Shown: positions 7,006-15,028 of the stretch, piece after piece | How positions within the stretch are numbered: position 1 is the stretch's first letter | How the letters are laid out: every line of letters starts with the position of its first letter | Assembly: GCA_902362275.1 (NCBI GenBank) | Contig: CABIWB010000011.1 | Coordinates: 52,839 to 79,906 of the forward strand | DNA from: Coriobacteriaceae bacterium | GTDB taxonomy: Bacteria > Actinomycetota > Coriobacteriia > Coriobacteriales > Coriobacteriaceae | DNA: 27,068 nt | Direction: 5' to 3' | The notes under the pieces: model-generated | The model's database searches: none | The model's input: only the letters and a program-made list of their open reading frames with translations | Told to the model about the DNA's origin: nothing | Program-made: the position numbers and the translations under genes

Positions 7006-9135
7006 GTGAAGCTGACGATTAATGGCCAGCAGGTCGAGGCGGACGAGGGGACAACCGTCCTCGACGCCGCGCTCGACGCGGGCATCTTCATCCCGCATTT
7101 GTGCAAGCATCCCGATCTGGAGGCGGTCGGCGGTTGCCGTCTGTGCATGGTGTGCGTCGACGGGTCCGATGAGCCCGTGTGCGCCTGCAAGACCGAGGTG
7201 GCTGACGGCATGGTGGTCGACTCCGCCGCGCCGGGCGCCGAGCGCGTGCGCAAGACGGCCATGGAACTCATCTTGGCCACGCACCCCACCGATTGCACCG
7301 GCTGTCCCAAGTACGGCACCTGCGAGCTACAGTCCATGTACCAGTACATGGGCGTCTCGCCCACGAAGTGGCGCGTTAAGAGCCGCGTCGTGTCGACCGA
7401 CGAGTCCAACCCCCTCATCACCCATATGTTCACCCGTTGCATCCGTTGCGGCCGCTGCGTGCGCGCCTGCAACGACCTGCGCGGCGTCGGCGTGCTTGGC
7501 TACCAGCACACCGAGAAGGGCATCCGCATCGGCACCGACGGGCTCGTGTCGCTCGAAGAGGCGGGCTGCCGCTTCTGCGGCGCCTGTGTCGAGGTGTGCC
7601 CCACCGGTTCCATCGTCGACACGCTGCGCGAGGCATCCGCCGGCTCGAGCCGTGCCGACGCAGTCGTGTCCTGCCGCGGTACCTGCCCGGCACATATCGA
7701 CATCCCCGATTACCTACGCCGCATCCGCGAGGGCAAGTGGGGCGAGGCAGCCGCCGTCGTGCGCGAGAAGGTGCCCTTTCCCGAGACTCTGGGCTCCATC
7801 TGCACCCACAACTGCGAGTCGGCCTGCAAGCACAACGAGCTCGACCAAGCGCCCGTGTCGGTGTGCCGCCTCAAGCGCGCGGCAGCCGTGCGCGACGACG
7901 GTGCGTGGAAAGAACTCGTACGTCACGAGCCTCTCACCGGCAAGAAGGTAGCCGTGGTGGGAGCCGGTCCCGCCGGCCTGACCGCTGCGCAGTTCCTAGC
8001 TCAGAAGGGTCATGCCGTCACGGTGTTCGAGGCCAACGAGAAGACTGGCGGCCAGATGCGCTACGGTATCCCGGCCTACCGCCTGCCCGATGCCGTGGTC
8101 GACGGCGAGGTCGCTGCGATCCTCGAGACCACGCAGGCGACTGACGCCGAGCCGCGTATCCAGATCAGGTGCTCCGAGCGCGTGGGCGATCCCGTTGGGT
8201 TGCTCGGACAGGGGTACGACGCGGTCCTCGTGGCGGTCGGCACCCATGCGGGCGTTCGTCTGGGTATGCCCGGGTGCGACCTCGACGGCGTCTACGTCAA
8301 CACCGATTTCCTCAAAGCCGCCCGCAACGGCGAGTCCATGGACGCCTCGGGCGACGTGGTCGTGCTGGGTGGCGGCAACGTGGCCTACGACTGCGCCCGC
8401 ACCGCCGTGCGCCTGGGCGCCGCGAGCGTGCACATGGCCTGTCTCGAGGCCGTCGACGCCATGACGTCGACTCCCGAGGAGCGTGCCGAGGGCGCCGAAG
8501 AGGGCATCGTTTTGCACGACGCCTACGCGTTCACGTCTATCAACGAGTCCGAGCCCGGTAGCGGCCGTGTCGGTTCGGTAACCGTGCACAAGATTGCCAA
8601 GTTCTACTTCGACGAGGACCGCAGGCCCGTGACCGAGCTGGTCGACGGCGGCGAGCTGACCTTGCCCGCCGATCACGTGGTCTTTGCCGTGGGCCAGAAG
8701 CCCGAGGGCACCCTCGACATGGGTCTCGAGCTCACGCACGGTCTCTACATCGTGGCCGACGACGAGGGCCGCACGAGCGTCGAGGGCGTGTGGAGCGCCG
8801 GCGACTGCGTGACGGGCACCAAGTCCGTCATCGCCGCGATCGAGGCCGGTCGCACGTGCGCCGCCTCCATCGACCGCGCTCTGGGTGGCGACGGCGACAT
8901 CTCGGCGTGCCTGACCACGCACGAGGCTCCCAACCCGTGGATCGGCCCGCGTCCCGAGGCCTTCGAGGCCGGGCGCGTCGAGCCCGAGATAGCGGACGGC
9001 GCCGAGCGTGCAAAGAGCTTCGATGCGTTCGAGTGCCCGTACTCCGAGGCCGAGGCCATCTGCGAGGCCAGCCGCTGCCTGCAGTGCGACCTGCGCCTGA
9101 CCCTGCACGCCCCGCGCCTGTGGAACGAGTTTTAG
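7006..9135 (+). CDS. NuoG-like ferredoxin domains fused to GltD-type NAD(P)H:FAD oxidoreductase
   Basis: A 709-residue electron-transfer flavoprotein with a GTG start, preceded by AGGGAGGA. Domains in order: a [2Fe-2S] domain with the NuoG pattern C33-x10-C44-x2-C47-x13-C61; the His-Cys3 [4Fe-4S] site H93, C97, C100, C106; two ferredoxin clusters at C145/148/151/155 and C188/191/194/198; a GltD-type linker domain with cysteines around 223-274; an FAD site GAGPAG (319-324); a second dinucleotide fold VVVLGGGNVAYD for NAD(P)H; and the closing FAD motif WSAGDCVTG. A last short Cys-containing segment (CLQCDL) ends the chain. The build resembles AegA/YgfT and the NADH- or NADPH-linked partners of formate dehydrogenases and hydrogenases. 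It probably passes electrons from NAD(P)H to the iron-sulfur chain and on to the flavoprotein reductase. Stop and next RBS overlap (TAGGAGGT), so it is coupled to the following gene. Confidence 0.92.
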   Translation: MKLTINGQQVEADEGTTVLDAALDAGIFIPHLCKHPDLEAVGGCRLCMVCVDGSDEPVCACKTEVADGMVVDSAAPGAERVRKTAMELILATHPTDCTGCPKYGTCELQSMYQYMGVSPTKWRVKSRVVSTDESNPLITHMFTRCIRCGRCVRACNDLRGVGVLGYQHTEKGIRIGTDGLVSLEEAGCRFCGACVEVCPTGSIVDTLREASAGSSRADAVVSCRGTCPAHIDIPDYLRRIREGKWGEAAAVVREKVPFPETLGSICTHNCESACKHNELDQAPVSVCRLKRAAAVRDDGAWKELVRHEPLTGKKVAVVGAGPAGLTAAQFLAQKGHAVTVFEANEKTGGQMRYGIPAYRLPDAVVDGEVAAILETTQATDAEPRIQIRCSERVGDPVGLLGQGYDAVLVAVGTHAGVRLGMPGCDLDGVYVNTDFLKAARNGESMDASGDVVVLGGGNVAYDCARTAVRLGAASVHMACLEAVDAMTSTPEERAEGAEEGIVLHDAYAFTSINESEPGSGRVGSVTVHKIAKFYFDEDRRPVTELVDGGELTLPADHVVFAVGQKPEGTLDMGLELTHGLYIVADDEGRTSVEGVWSAGDCVTGTKSVIAAIEAGRTCAASIDRALGGDGDISACLTTHEAPNPWIGPRPEAFEAGRVEPEIADGAERAKSFDAFECPYSEAEAICEASRCLQCDLRLTLHAPRLWNEF

Positions 9136-9146
9136 GAGGTATGGAC

Positions 9147-10220
9147 ATGACAACCATCGTAAACTTCATGCCCGTCTACGCGCAGGCCCCTGTTGCCCAG
9201 ACCCTGCTCGAGCGCGACGTCGACGCCGCCGCCGCGGCCGTCCGCTCGCTTACCGGTGAAGTCGTCGTGCTCGTGAGCTCCGCCTGTACCGTCGCCGAGA
9301 AGCTCGCCCGAGAGCTCGACGGTGCCGCCCGCGTGGTGGGCTGCGACCCGTCCCTGGGTTATATCTGGGGCAACGAGTCCGCCGTGTGCGCGTACCTTGA
9401 GGACCGCCGCATGATGCCGTCTGCACCCGCGGGCACGTCTTCCGAGGCCCGCGTGGTCTCTGCGGCCGAGCTGATGGCCGCAGACGGCAAGCGCTGGGTG
9501 TGGGTTGACGGCGCTGCAGAGCCCGTCGAGCTTGCGGCCACCGTGACGTGCGCCAATCTGGCCGAGGCTGCGGGTGTCGCATCGCCCAAGGCCGTCTACG
9601 TAGGGTTCCCCGCGTCGACGTTTTACGCTCCGGACGCCACCGTGGAGATGACGAGCGACTACGTGCGCGTCTACGGGGCCAAGAACTGCATGGCCCGCGC
9701 TCTGCGCGAGGTGTGCGAGGCCAACCGTCGCGAGTGCTGCGGGCGCTGCGTGTACGGTTACGAGGGAGGCCATCAAATCACCGCCATCCTCACCGATGTC
9801 TGCAACGGCCGTGGCCGCAGCGGCGACGTCGAGCTCGTGCGCGACCTGGCCCCCGTGATGGAGGCCCAGAGCCTGTGCGAGCAAGGGTCGGCTTTGGCCC
9901 GCGCGGCCAAGAGCGCGATCGAGCTGTTCGGTACCGAGATCGAGCGTCACTACAGCCGCAAAGCCTGCGACGCCGGCGAGTGCGACGCTTTCATGACCTT
10001 CCACATCCTGCCCGACAAGTGCGTGGGCTGCGGCGAATGCGCGGACGTGTGCGAGGAGGAGGCGATTCTCGGCAAGAACCGCTTCGTGCACGTCATCGAC
10101 CAGAAGGCCTGCACCAAGTGCGGTGCGTGCGTCGCCGCCTGCGAGGAGGGTGCGATCATCCGGGCGGGTGCCGACAAGCCCCGCACGCCGCCTCGCCCCA
10201 TCCCCTGTAAGAGGCGTTAG
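9147..10220 (+). CDS. NuoF C-terminal-like iron-sulfur protein with a 2[4Fe-4S] ferredoxin tail and no NADH/FMN domain
   Basis: A 357-residue protein. Residues 180-275 match the NADH_4Fe-4S region of NuoF/HydB: ECCGRC (C198, C201), a conserved leucine-rich helix, SLCEQGSALA (C244), and SAIELFGTEIERHY. The canonical third cysteine of the CGxCxPC motif is glycine here (CVYG), with an extra cysteine on the other side. Residues 292-332 carry two ferredoxin clusters (CVGCGECADVC and CTKCGACVAAC). The first ~175 residues are not the usual FMN/NADH-binding fold of NuoF and are not recognised. The start at 9147 was chosen because AGGAGG lies seven bases before it; the ATG at 9141 is too close to that site. 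It probably partners the preceding NuoG/GltD-like protein as an electron relay. The electron acceptor is unknown. Confidence 0.82.
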   Translation: MTTIVNFMPVYAQAPVAQTLLERDVDAAAAAVRSLTGEVVVLVSSACTVAEKLARELDGAARVVGCDPSLGYIWGNESAVCAYLEDRRMMPSAPAGTSSEARVVSAAELMAADGKRWVWVDGAAEPVELAATVTCANLAEAAGVASPKAVYVGFPASTFYAPDATVEMTSDYVRVYGAKNCMARALREVCEANRRECCGRCVYGYEGGHQITAILTDVCNGRGRSGDVELVRDLAPVMEAQSLCEQGSALARAAKSAIELFGTEIERHYSRKACDAGECDAFMTFHILPDKCVGCGECADVCEEEAILGKNRFVHVIDQKACTKCGACVAACEEGAIIRAGADKPRTPPRPIPCKRR

Positions 10221-10282
10221 GCAGCGAGCTGCGCCACCGCGGTGATGCTCCAATCTTTGTGCGAGAACTGCCATAACGTGCC

Positions 10283-10316
10283 AAGCGACCGGATCGCGGG
10301 CGCGGTCCGGTCGCTT
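10283..10316 (+). terminator. Rho-independent terminator after the redox genes
   Basis: AAGCGACCGGA (10283-10293) pairs perfectly with TCCGGTCGCTT (10306-10316) around a 12-base GC loop, followed by TATA. It ends the redox transcription unit. The gap from here to the hydrolase start also contains the dyad at 10362. Confidence 0.65.
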
Positions 10317-10361
10317 TATATGGCGATGCGTACAACATCCGCCCTGCACAACGTGTAGGTT

Positions 10362-10373
10362 TGTGCGCGCACA
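10362..10373. promoter_or_regulatory. Putative operator: TGTGCGCGCACA palindrome
   Basis: A perfect 12-base palindrome in the gap between the redox unit terminator and the CocE-type hydrolase, 102 bases before its start. It shares its half site TGTGCG with the dyads at 3597 and 5314, with no spacer here. Confidence 0.4.
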
Positions 10374-10474
10374 CAGTGCGTCAAAACCCGCGCAGCAGCA
10401 TTATCTAAGTAGCAATCAGGAGCATCTGCGAAGGGTTTTTGCAGGTGCCGGATATGAAGAGAAGGGATATGTGT

Positions 10475-12271
10475 ATGGCAGATTCCAAGCAGCCCGGCAT
10501 CATCAAGACGATGACGTTCGGCGACGAGACGTTCGAGGTCCCGTTTGCCAAGGGCAACCCCGGCAAGACCCGCGAGGAGCTCGACGAGATCAAGCGCCGC
10601 CTGCGCGAGAGCGGCGACGCCTCCGACGGCGAGATGGTCGCTACCATGGGCTTTTGCGCCAAGTACCAGCCCCACACCTACATGACCGAGATCCCCGGCG
10701 TCATGTGCGAGCGCGATCAGGCCTGCGTCCTGCGCGACGGCGTGACCATCTACTGCGATATCTACCGTCCCGCCAACACCACCGAGAAGGTGCCTGTCAT
10801 CTGCGCGTTCGGACCCTTTGGTAAGAACCCCAGCGAGGGCATGGATTCCTGGCAGCTCATGGGTGTGCCGCCCAAAACGGTTTCCCAGTATGCCAAGTTT
10901 GAGTCTCCCGACCCCGGCTACTGGTGCCGCTTCGGCTACGCCGTGGCCAACGTCGACCCGCGTGGCATCGGCAACTCCGAGGGCGACGTGCACCTGTGGG
11001 GCACCCAGGACGCCCAGGACGGATACGACTTTATCGAGTGGATCACCGCTCAGGAGTGGTGCAACGGCAAGGCCACTATGCTGGGCAACTCCGGGGTGTG
11101 CATGGCTCACTGGCGCATCGCCGCGCAGCGTCCGCCTCACCTGGCGTGCCTCGCTGCTTGGGAGGGTTCGGGCGACCTGTATCGCGAGTCCTACTTCTGC
11201 GGCGGTATTCCCAACCCCGACTACGAGACCCACATCATCGACGCGCTCGCCGTTAACGGTTACATCGAGGACACGCCTGCGATGGTCGCCAAGTACCCCT
11301 TCCTGAACGGGTACTACAAGGACAAGATCGTCGACTGGAACAAGATCCGCATCCCCACGTACGTCACCGCCGGTTGGGTACACCACCACCTGCGTGGCGC
11401 CTTCGAGGGCTTCCGCCGCATCCGCTCGCCCAAGAAGTGGATGCGCGCCCACCGCGACTTCGAGTGGCCCGATAGCTACAACTCCGAGAACCTCGAGGAC
11501 CTGAAGAAGTTCTTCGACCGCTACCTCAAGGACATCCACAACGGCTGGGAGTTCACCCCGCGCGTGCGCATCGACGTCATGGACGCCTACGACTACGACT
11601 ACGCTTCCAAGCGCGCCGAGGAAACCTTCCCGCTCAAGCGCACCGAGTACCGTAAGGTCTACCTCAACGCCGCCGACGGCTCCGCGTCCTACGAGAACCC
11701 CTCGACCGAGTCCGAGGTCGTCTACGATCCCAAGACCGAGACCACCTCGTTCGTGATGACCTTTACCGAGGACACCGAGATCACCGGTTTCATGAAGCTG
11801 CACCTGAACGTCGAGTGCCGCGGCTACGACAACATGGACCTTTTCCCCTGGGTCACCAAGCAGGACGCTGAGGGCAACTACGTGCCCATCCGCGTCATGG
11901 GCGCACCCTACCGCGGCGCCTGGGGTTTCCTGCGCTGCAGCCACCGCGAGCTCGATCCCAAGCTGGCCACCGACTTCCAGCCCGTGCACACGCACGCCGG
12001 CGAGGAGCGCATGAAGCCCGGCGAGATCGTGCCCGTGGACATCGAGATGTACCCGCACTCCCGTATCTGGCACGCCGGCGAGAAGCTCGTCGTGACGCTG
12101 GCCGGCCGCTTCATCAAGACCGAGTGGTTCCACGACACCGATATGAACCACGCCGTCGACAACGGTGACGGTATGCACGTCATCCACACCGGCGGTCAGC
12201 ACGATTCCTACCTGCAGATCCCCGTCGTCCCTGCCAAGTATCAGGTCGGCGACTACGTCTGGCGCGGATAG
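10475..12271 (+). CDS. CocE/NonD-family alpha/beta hydrolase (peptidase S15-like acylase or esterase)
   Basis: A 598-residue hydrolase of the X-Pro dipeptidyl-peptidase S15 / cocaine esterase type, which cleaves ester or amide bonds. The N-terminal part has RDGVTIYCDIYRP, the typical first strand, and VDPRGIGNSEG (family D-x-RG-x-G-x-S-x-G). The nucleophile elbow reads MLGNSGVCMAHW, with Ser about residue 206; the usual G-x-S-Y-x-G is altered to G-N-S-G-V-C. The C-terminal half (EFTPRVRIDVM onward) is the jelly-roll PepX_C domain ending in HTGGQHDSYLQIPVVP. There is no signal peptide, so it is cytoplasmic. The start at 10475 is preferred over in-frame ATGs at 10454 and 10469 because AGAGAAGGG lies eight bases upstream. 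It opens the second half of the cluster, with the ACP gene 122 bases downstream. Substrate unknown. Confidence 0.9.
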   Translation: MADSKQPGIIKTMTFGDETFEVPFAKGNPGKTREELDEIKRRLRESGDASDGEMVATMGFCAKYQPHTYMTEIPGVMCERDQACVLRDGVTIYCDIYRPANTTEKVPVICAFGPFGKNPSEGMDSWQLMGVPPKTVSQYAKFESPDPGYWCRFGYAVANVDPRGIGNSEGDVHLWGTQDAQDGYDFIEWITAQEWCNGKATMLGNSGVCMAHWRIAAQRPPHLACLAAWEGSGDLYRESYFCGGIPNPDYETHIIDALAVNGYIEDTPAMVAKYPFLNGYYKDKIVDWNKIRIPTYVTAGWVHHHLRGAFEGFRRIRSPKKWMRAHRDFEWPDSYNSENLEDLKKFFDRYLKDIHNGWEFTPRVRIDVMDAYDYDYASKRAEETFPLKRTEYRKVYLNAADGSASYENPSTESEVVYDPKTETTSFVMTFTEDTEITGFMKLHLNVECRGYDNMDLFPWVTKQDAEGNYVPIRVMGAPYRGAWGFLRCSHRELDPKLATDFQPVHTHAGEERMKPGEIVPVDIEMYPHSRIWHAGEKLVVTLAGRFIKTEWFHDTDMNHAVDNGDGMHVIHTGGQHDSYLQIPVVPAKYQVGDYVWRG

Positions 12272-12310
12272 CCTCCCCGCGCGCGGCTCTCTGGCCGCAT
12301 CTCTCTTCAA

Positions 12311-12371
12311 GACGGCCGGGCAGTCCCAGTCCGGCCGTCAACGGTAAACAGGGCAACCTGCACGGGTTGCC
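12311..12371 (+). promoter_or_regulatory. Two hairpins between the hydrolase and ACP genes
   Basis: The first hairpin pairs GACGGCCGG (12311-12319) with CCGGCCGTC (12331-12339). The second pairs GGCAACC (12352-12358) with GGTTGCC (12365-12371) and ends 22 bases before the ACP start. Neither is followed by a T-run, so they are more likely mRNA processing or stabilising elements that let the ACP be made at a different level from the hydrolase. Confidence 0.5.
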
Positions 12372-12393
12372 TGGCATGTGAAAGGAAGAAACC

Positions 12394-12642
12394 ATGGATG
12401 AGTTTCAGCAGGAAGTAGTGGATATCCTTGTCGAGAAGGCTGTCGAGATCTTTGGCGTCGACGCCTCCGAGCTGTCCGGCGACACCACCTTTGCCGGCCT
12501 GGGCTGCAAGTCCGTCAACATCGTCCAGTTCGCCTCTGCGCTTGAGGACGAGTACGAGGTCGAGGTTCCCTTTATGGAGCTCAACAAGATGGAGAGCTTT
12601 GCCGACGCCGCTCAGCTCATCGACGACAAGCTCTCGATGTAG
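12394..12642 (+). CDS. Acyl carrier protein with atypical KSV motif
   Basis: An 82-residue acidic, helical protein of the normal ACP length. The helix II start reads GLGCKSVNIVQF, so S40 is in place for the 4'-phosphopantetheine arm. The usual D-S-L is K-S-V, and helix II keeps the LEDEYEVEVPF pattern of ACPs. AAAGGAAG lies upstream of the ATG. It is followed seven bases later by the phosphotransacylase gene, and a holo-ACP synthase gene lies 5.2 kb downstream on the same strand. The dedicated position, together with the changed recognition motif, suggests a carrier for one pathway rather than the fatty-acid-synthesis ACP. It would hold an acyl group as a thioester for transfer to phosphate. 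That role is inferred from context. Confidence 0.9.
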   Translation: MDEFQQEVVDILVEKAVEIFGVDASELSGDTTFAGLGCKSVNIVQFASALEDEYEVEVPFMELNKMESFADAAQLIDDKLSM

Positions 12643-12648
12643 GTCGTC

Positions 12649-13644
12649 ATGGCTGCGCTTATCGAAAAGCTGATCGAGGACGCCAAGGGCGCGCCCAAGC
12701 GCGTGGCCCTGCCCGAGTGCGAGGCCGACAACACGCTGCTGGCCGCTCGCCGCGTCGCGGACGAGGGCATCGGAACGCCGGTGCTGGTGAGCTCCGTCGC
12801 CGTGATTGAACAGACCGCCGAGCGCGTGGGCGTGTCGCTTGACGGCATGGAGGTCGTCGACACCGAGGATGCCGAGGCACTTGAGGCCTTGGCCGATCGC
12901 TACATGGCCGCCGGTGCGCGTCTTATCTCTGCCAAGGGTGCTCGCCGCAAGGCCAAGAACCCCATGTACTGGGCCATGATGATGGAGGAGCTCGGTGACG
13001 TGGACTGCACGTTCTGCGGTCACACCAACACCACCGGCGACGTGCTGCTTGCCGCTCAGACCATCATCGGCATGGCTGAGGGCGTCGACGTTCCCAGCAT
13101 TGTCGCGCTCGTAGAGACGCCCGGGTTCGCAGGCCCCGAGGGCGAGGTCATCGCGCTCACGGACTGCGGTCTGAATCCCGAGCCCAACGCCTCGGAGCTT
13201 GCGTCCATCGCCATCTCGGCTGCTGACCAGGTGAAGTCTTTGATGGGTTGGGAGCCTCGCGTTGGCTTCCTGTCGTTCTCGACCATGGGGTCGGGTACCG
13301 GCGAGTCGGTCGACCGCGTACGCGAGGCCATCTCGCTCGTTCGTGAGCGCCGCGCAGACATCGCGGTCGACGGTGAGTTCCAGCTCGATGCCGCCATCGA
13401 CCCCAAGGTGGCCGCCAAGAAGGTTACCGGCGAGTCTGACGTGGCCGGCCGTGCCAACGTGCTGGTCTTCCCCGACCTCAACGCCGCCAACATCGCAGTA
13501 AAGATCATCCAGCGTTTTGCCCATGGCCAGGGTTTTGGCCACAACCTCTCGGGCTTCAAGTGCCCTGTGGCCGACTCCTCGCGCGGCGCGACCGTCGACG
13601 AAATCGTGGGCGATATCGCGATGCTCGTGCTGTCCGCCCGCTAG
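12649..13644 (+). CDS. Phosphate acyltransferase (phosphate acetyl/butyryltransferase family)
   Basis: A 331-residue enzyme of the Pta/Ptb family, which interconverts acyl thioester plus phosphate with acyl phosphate plus free thiol. Diagnostic blocks are seen: PKRVALPECEAD at the N-terminus, VGFLSFSTMGSG in the middle, AVDGEFQLDAAIDPKVAAKK, and RANVLVFPDLNAANIAVKIIQR followed by SRGATVDEIVGDIA. The length fits the short Pta/Ptb form without an N-terminal regulatory domain. The start lies seven bases after the ACP stop, with only a weak AGG before it, so translation is probably coupled to the ACP gene. Since no CoA-dependent partner is encoded here, the adjacent ACP may be its thioester substrate. 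The usual partner is CoA, and this alternative is inference. The butyrate kinase-like gene downstream would use the acyl phosphate. Confidence 0.93.
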   Translation: MAALIEKLIEDAKGAPKRVALPECEADNTLLAARRVADEGIGTPVLVSSVAVIEQTAERVGVSLDGMEVVDTEDAEALEALADRYMAAGARLISAKGARRKAKNPMYWAMMMEELGDVDCTFCGHTNTTGDVLLAAQTIIGMAEGVDVPSIVALVETPGFAGPEGEVIALTDCGLNPEPNASELASIAISAADQVKSLMGWEPRVGFLSFSTMGSGTGESVDRVREAISLVRERRADIAVDGEFQLDAAIDPKVAAKKVTGESDVAGRANVLVFPDLNAANIAVKIIQRFAHGQGFGHNLSGFKCPVADSSRGATVDEIVGDIAMLVLSAR

Positions 13645-13650
13645 GCTGTT

Positions 13651-14607
13651 ATGTCTGATGTTGCGTCCCAGGTGGCGTACCGCACGGTGCGCTACCTGAG
13701 GGCCGAGTCGGAACGTGCCTTGCGAGGTCGTAGTCTGTCGGGTGTTTGCGTGCCGTCCGGTAGTGCGGGGCCGTTGTGTGATGTGTGGGTACACAGGGCC
13801 GCATCATGCAGTGGGCGCCCCCTGATCGTGGAGATCCACGGAGGCGGGTTTGCCCTGGGCGATGCCCGCAAGGGCGACGCCCTGCGTCAATGGGTCTGCG
13901 ACTCGTTCGACGTGAACGTCATCGGCGTCGGCTACCGCTTGGCGCCCGAAAGCCCCGCGCCGTCGCAGCGTGACGACGTGGTCGCCGCGGTCGAGGCCGC
14001 TTGCGCGGGGCGTCTGGGTATCGAGGTCGACGCGTCGCGCGTGTACCTGATGGGGTGCAGCGCCGGAGCGTGCCTGGCCCTGACCGCCTCGGTCGAGCTG
14101 GCGCGAAAGGGGAGCGTCGCTCCTGCGGGATGCATTCTGCACTACCCGTACGTCGACGCGTCCGAGTCCATTCCGTGCAACGGCGACGCCATAGGCCTAT
14201 CGGCCGAGATGGCCCATGCGTTCAACGTGTGGTACGCCGGCGAGCTCGACCCGTGCGACCCGATCGTGTCGCCGCTGTCCCTCGATTCCCAAGCATGTAA
14301 AGAGTTCCCGCCGTGTTGGATCTACCCGGTTGCAGGCGATCCGCTCATGCCCCAGGCCGAGGCGCTGCGCGCGCGGCTGGAGGGTGCGGGGCTTGCGTGC
14401 AGCTGGTACCCGGTCGAAGGTGCTTACCACGGCTACCTGGAAGATGCCGCCGATATGGAGGCGTACCGCGCGCAGACCATGGATACCACGCTTGCGGCGC
14501 GACCCGATGGGTTTCTTTGTGTGGCGCGCCGCGTCCTCCGCGAGGGCTTCGAGCACATCTTGGGCCCCGCGGTGAGGCAGATAGAGTTTATCCCGACTGA
14601 GAGGTGA
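13651..14607 (+). CDS. Alpha/beta hydrolase of the hormone-sensitive lipase / acetyl esterase group
   Basis: A 318-residue cytoplasmic esterase. The HSL-type oxyanion motif HGGGF begins at residue 63, the nucleophile elbow is GCSAG (Ser137), and the likely acid and base are D230 (GDPLMPQ) and H260 (GAYHGYLE). Family members hydrolyse short-chain acyl esters. The gene follows the phosphotransacylase by six bases and is followed after three bases by the second small membrane protein gene, so all belong to one operon. It might release the product from a carrier or an ester substrate. A role as acyl-ACP thioesterase cannot be excluded, but nothing in the sequence shows it. Confidence 0.9.
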   Translation: MSDVASQVAYRTVRYLRAESERALRGRSLSGVCVPSGSAGPLCDVWVHRAASCSGRPLIVEIHGGGFALGDARKGDALRQWVCDSFDVNVIGVGYRLAPESPAPSQRDDVVAAVEAACAGRLGIEVDASRVYLMGCSAGACLALTASVELARKGSVAPAGCILHYPYVDASESIPCNGDAIGLSAEMAHAFNVWYAGELDPCDPIVSPLSLDSQACKEFPPCWIYPVAGDPLMPQAEALRARLEGAGLACSWYPVEGAYHGYLEDAADMEAYRAQTMDTTLAARPDGFLCVARRVLREGFEHILGPAVRQIEFIPTER

Positions 14608-14610
14608 GAG

Positions 14611-15024
14611 ATGACGCGCTGGAGTCTTCAGACCGTTCTGTGCGACCTTGTGCTCGCGCTGGTCATCAACACGTCGGCCACGTTGCTGGCTGGCGCCCCA
14701 CTGGAGTTCGTGAGCTGGTACCCCGGTTGTGCGGCGGCGTTCTTTACCAACGTCCTTCTGCAGCTTGTGCTGCCCGTACCCGGCCTTGCCGCTGCTGCGA
14801 CGTCGCCCCTCGAGGGCAGAACGTGGCGCTGGGTCGTGTCGGTCTTTGTCGAGAACCTCGTCTTCGTGACGTGCATCTCGCTTACGATGGCCTACCTCAA
14901 CACGGCCGGTGTTGGGCTCGTGGAGGCGTGGCTGGCTACGTATCCGCAGCTCGTGGGTATCGGGTACGCGACGTCGGTCGTGCTGGTGGTTGTCGGCCAG
15001 CTTTTAGAAAACCAAGAAAGGTAA
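14611..15024 (+). CDS. Small 4-TM membrane protein
   Basis: A 137-residue hydrophobic protein with four predicted membrane segments, at about residues 9-27, 38-60, 71-92 and 105-130. It starts three bases after the esterase stop, with GAGAGGTGAG before the ATG. Its build resembles the 169-residue membrane protein at 4787-5296 in the same cluster, and the two may be distant paralogues. No transport motif is recognised. Its tight operon position between esterase and butyrate kinase genes suggests a part in the pathway, such as passage of the product, but this is unproven. Confidence 0.75.
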   Translation: MTRWSLQTVLCDLVLALVINTSATLLAGAPLEFVSWYPGCAAAFFTNVLLQLVLPVPGLAAAATSPLEGRTWRWVVSVFVENLVFVTCISLTMAYLNTAGVGLVEAWLATYPQLVGIGYATSVVLVVVGQLLENQER

Positions 15025-15028
15025 CGAT

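Noticed and set aside
10316..12310. A 664-codon open frame on the minus strand.
   Set aside because: It lies antisense to the CocE-type hydrolase. It is a GC-codon mirror of the real gene and is rich in V, G, D, L and H, with no recognisable motif.
12307..13794. A 495-codon open frame on the minus strand.
   Set aside because: It is antisense to the ACP and phosphotransacylase genes, which have clear family motifs on the plus strand.
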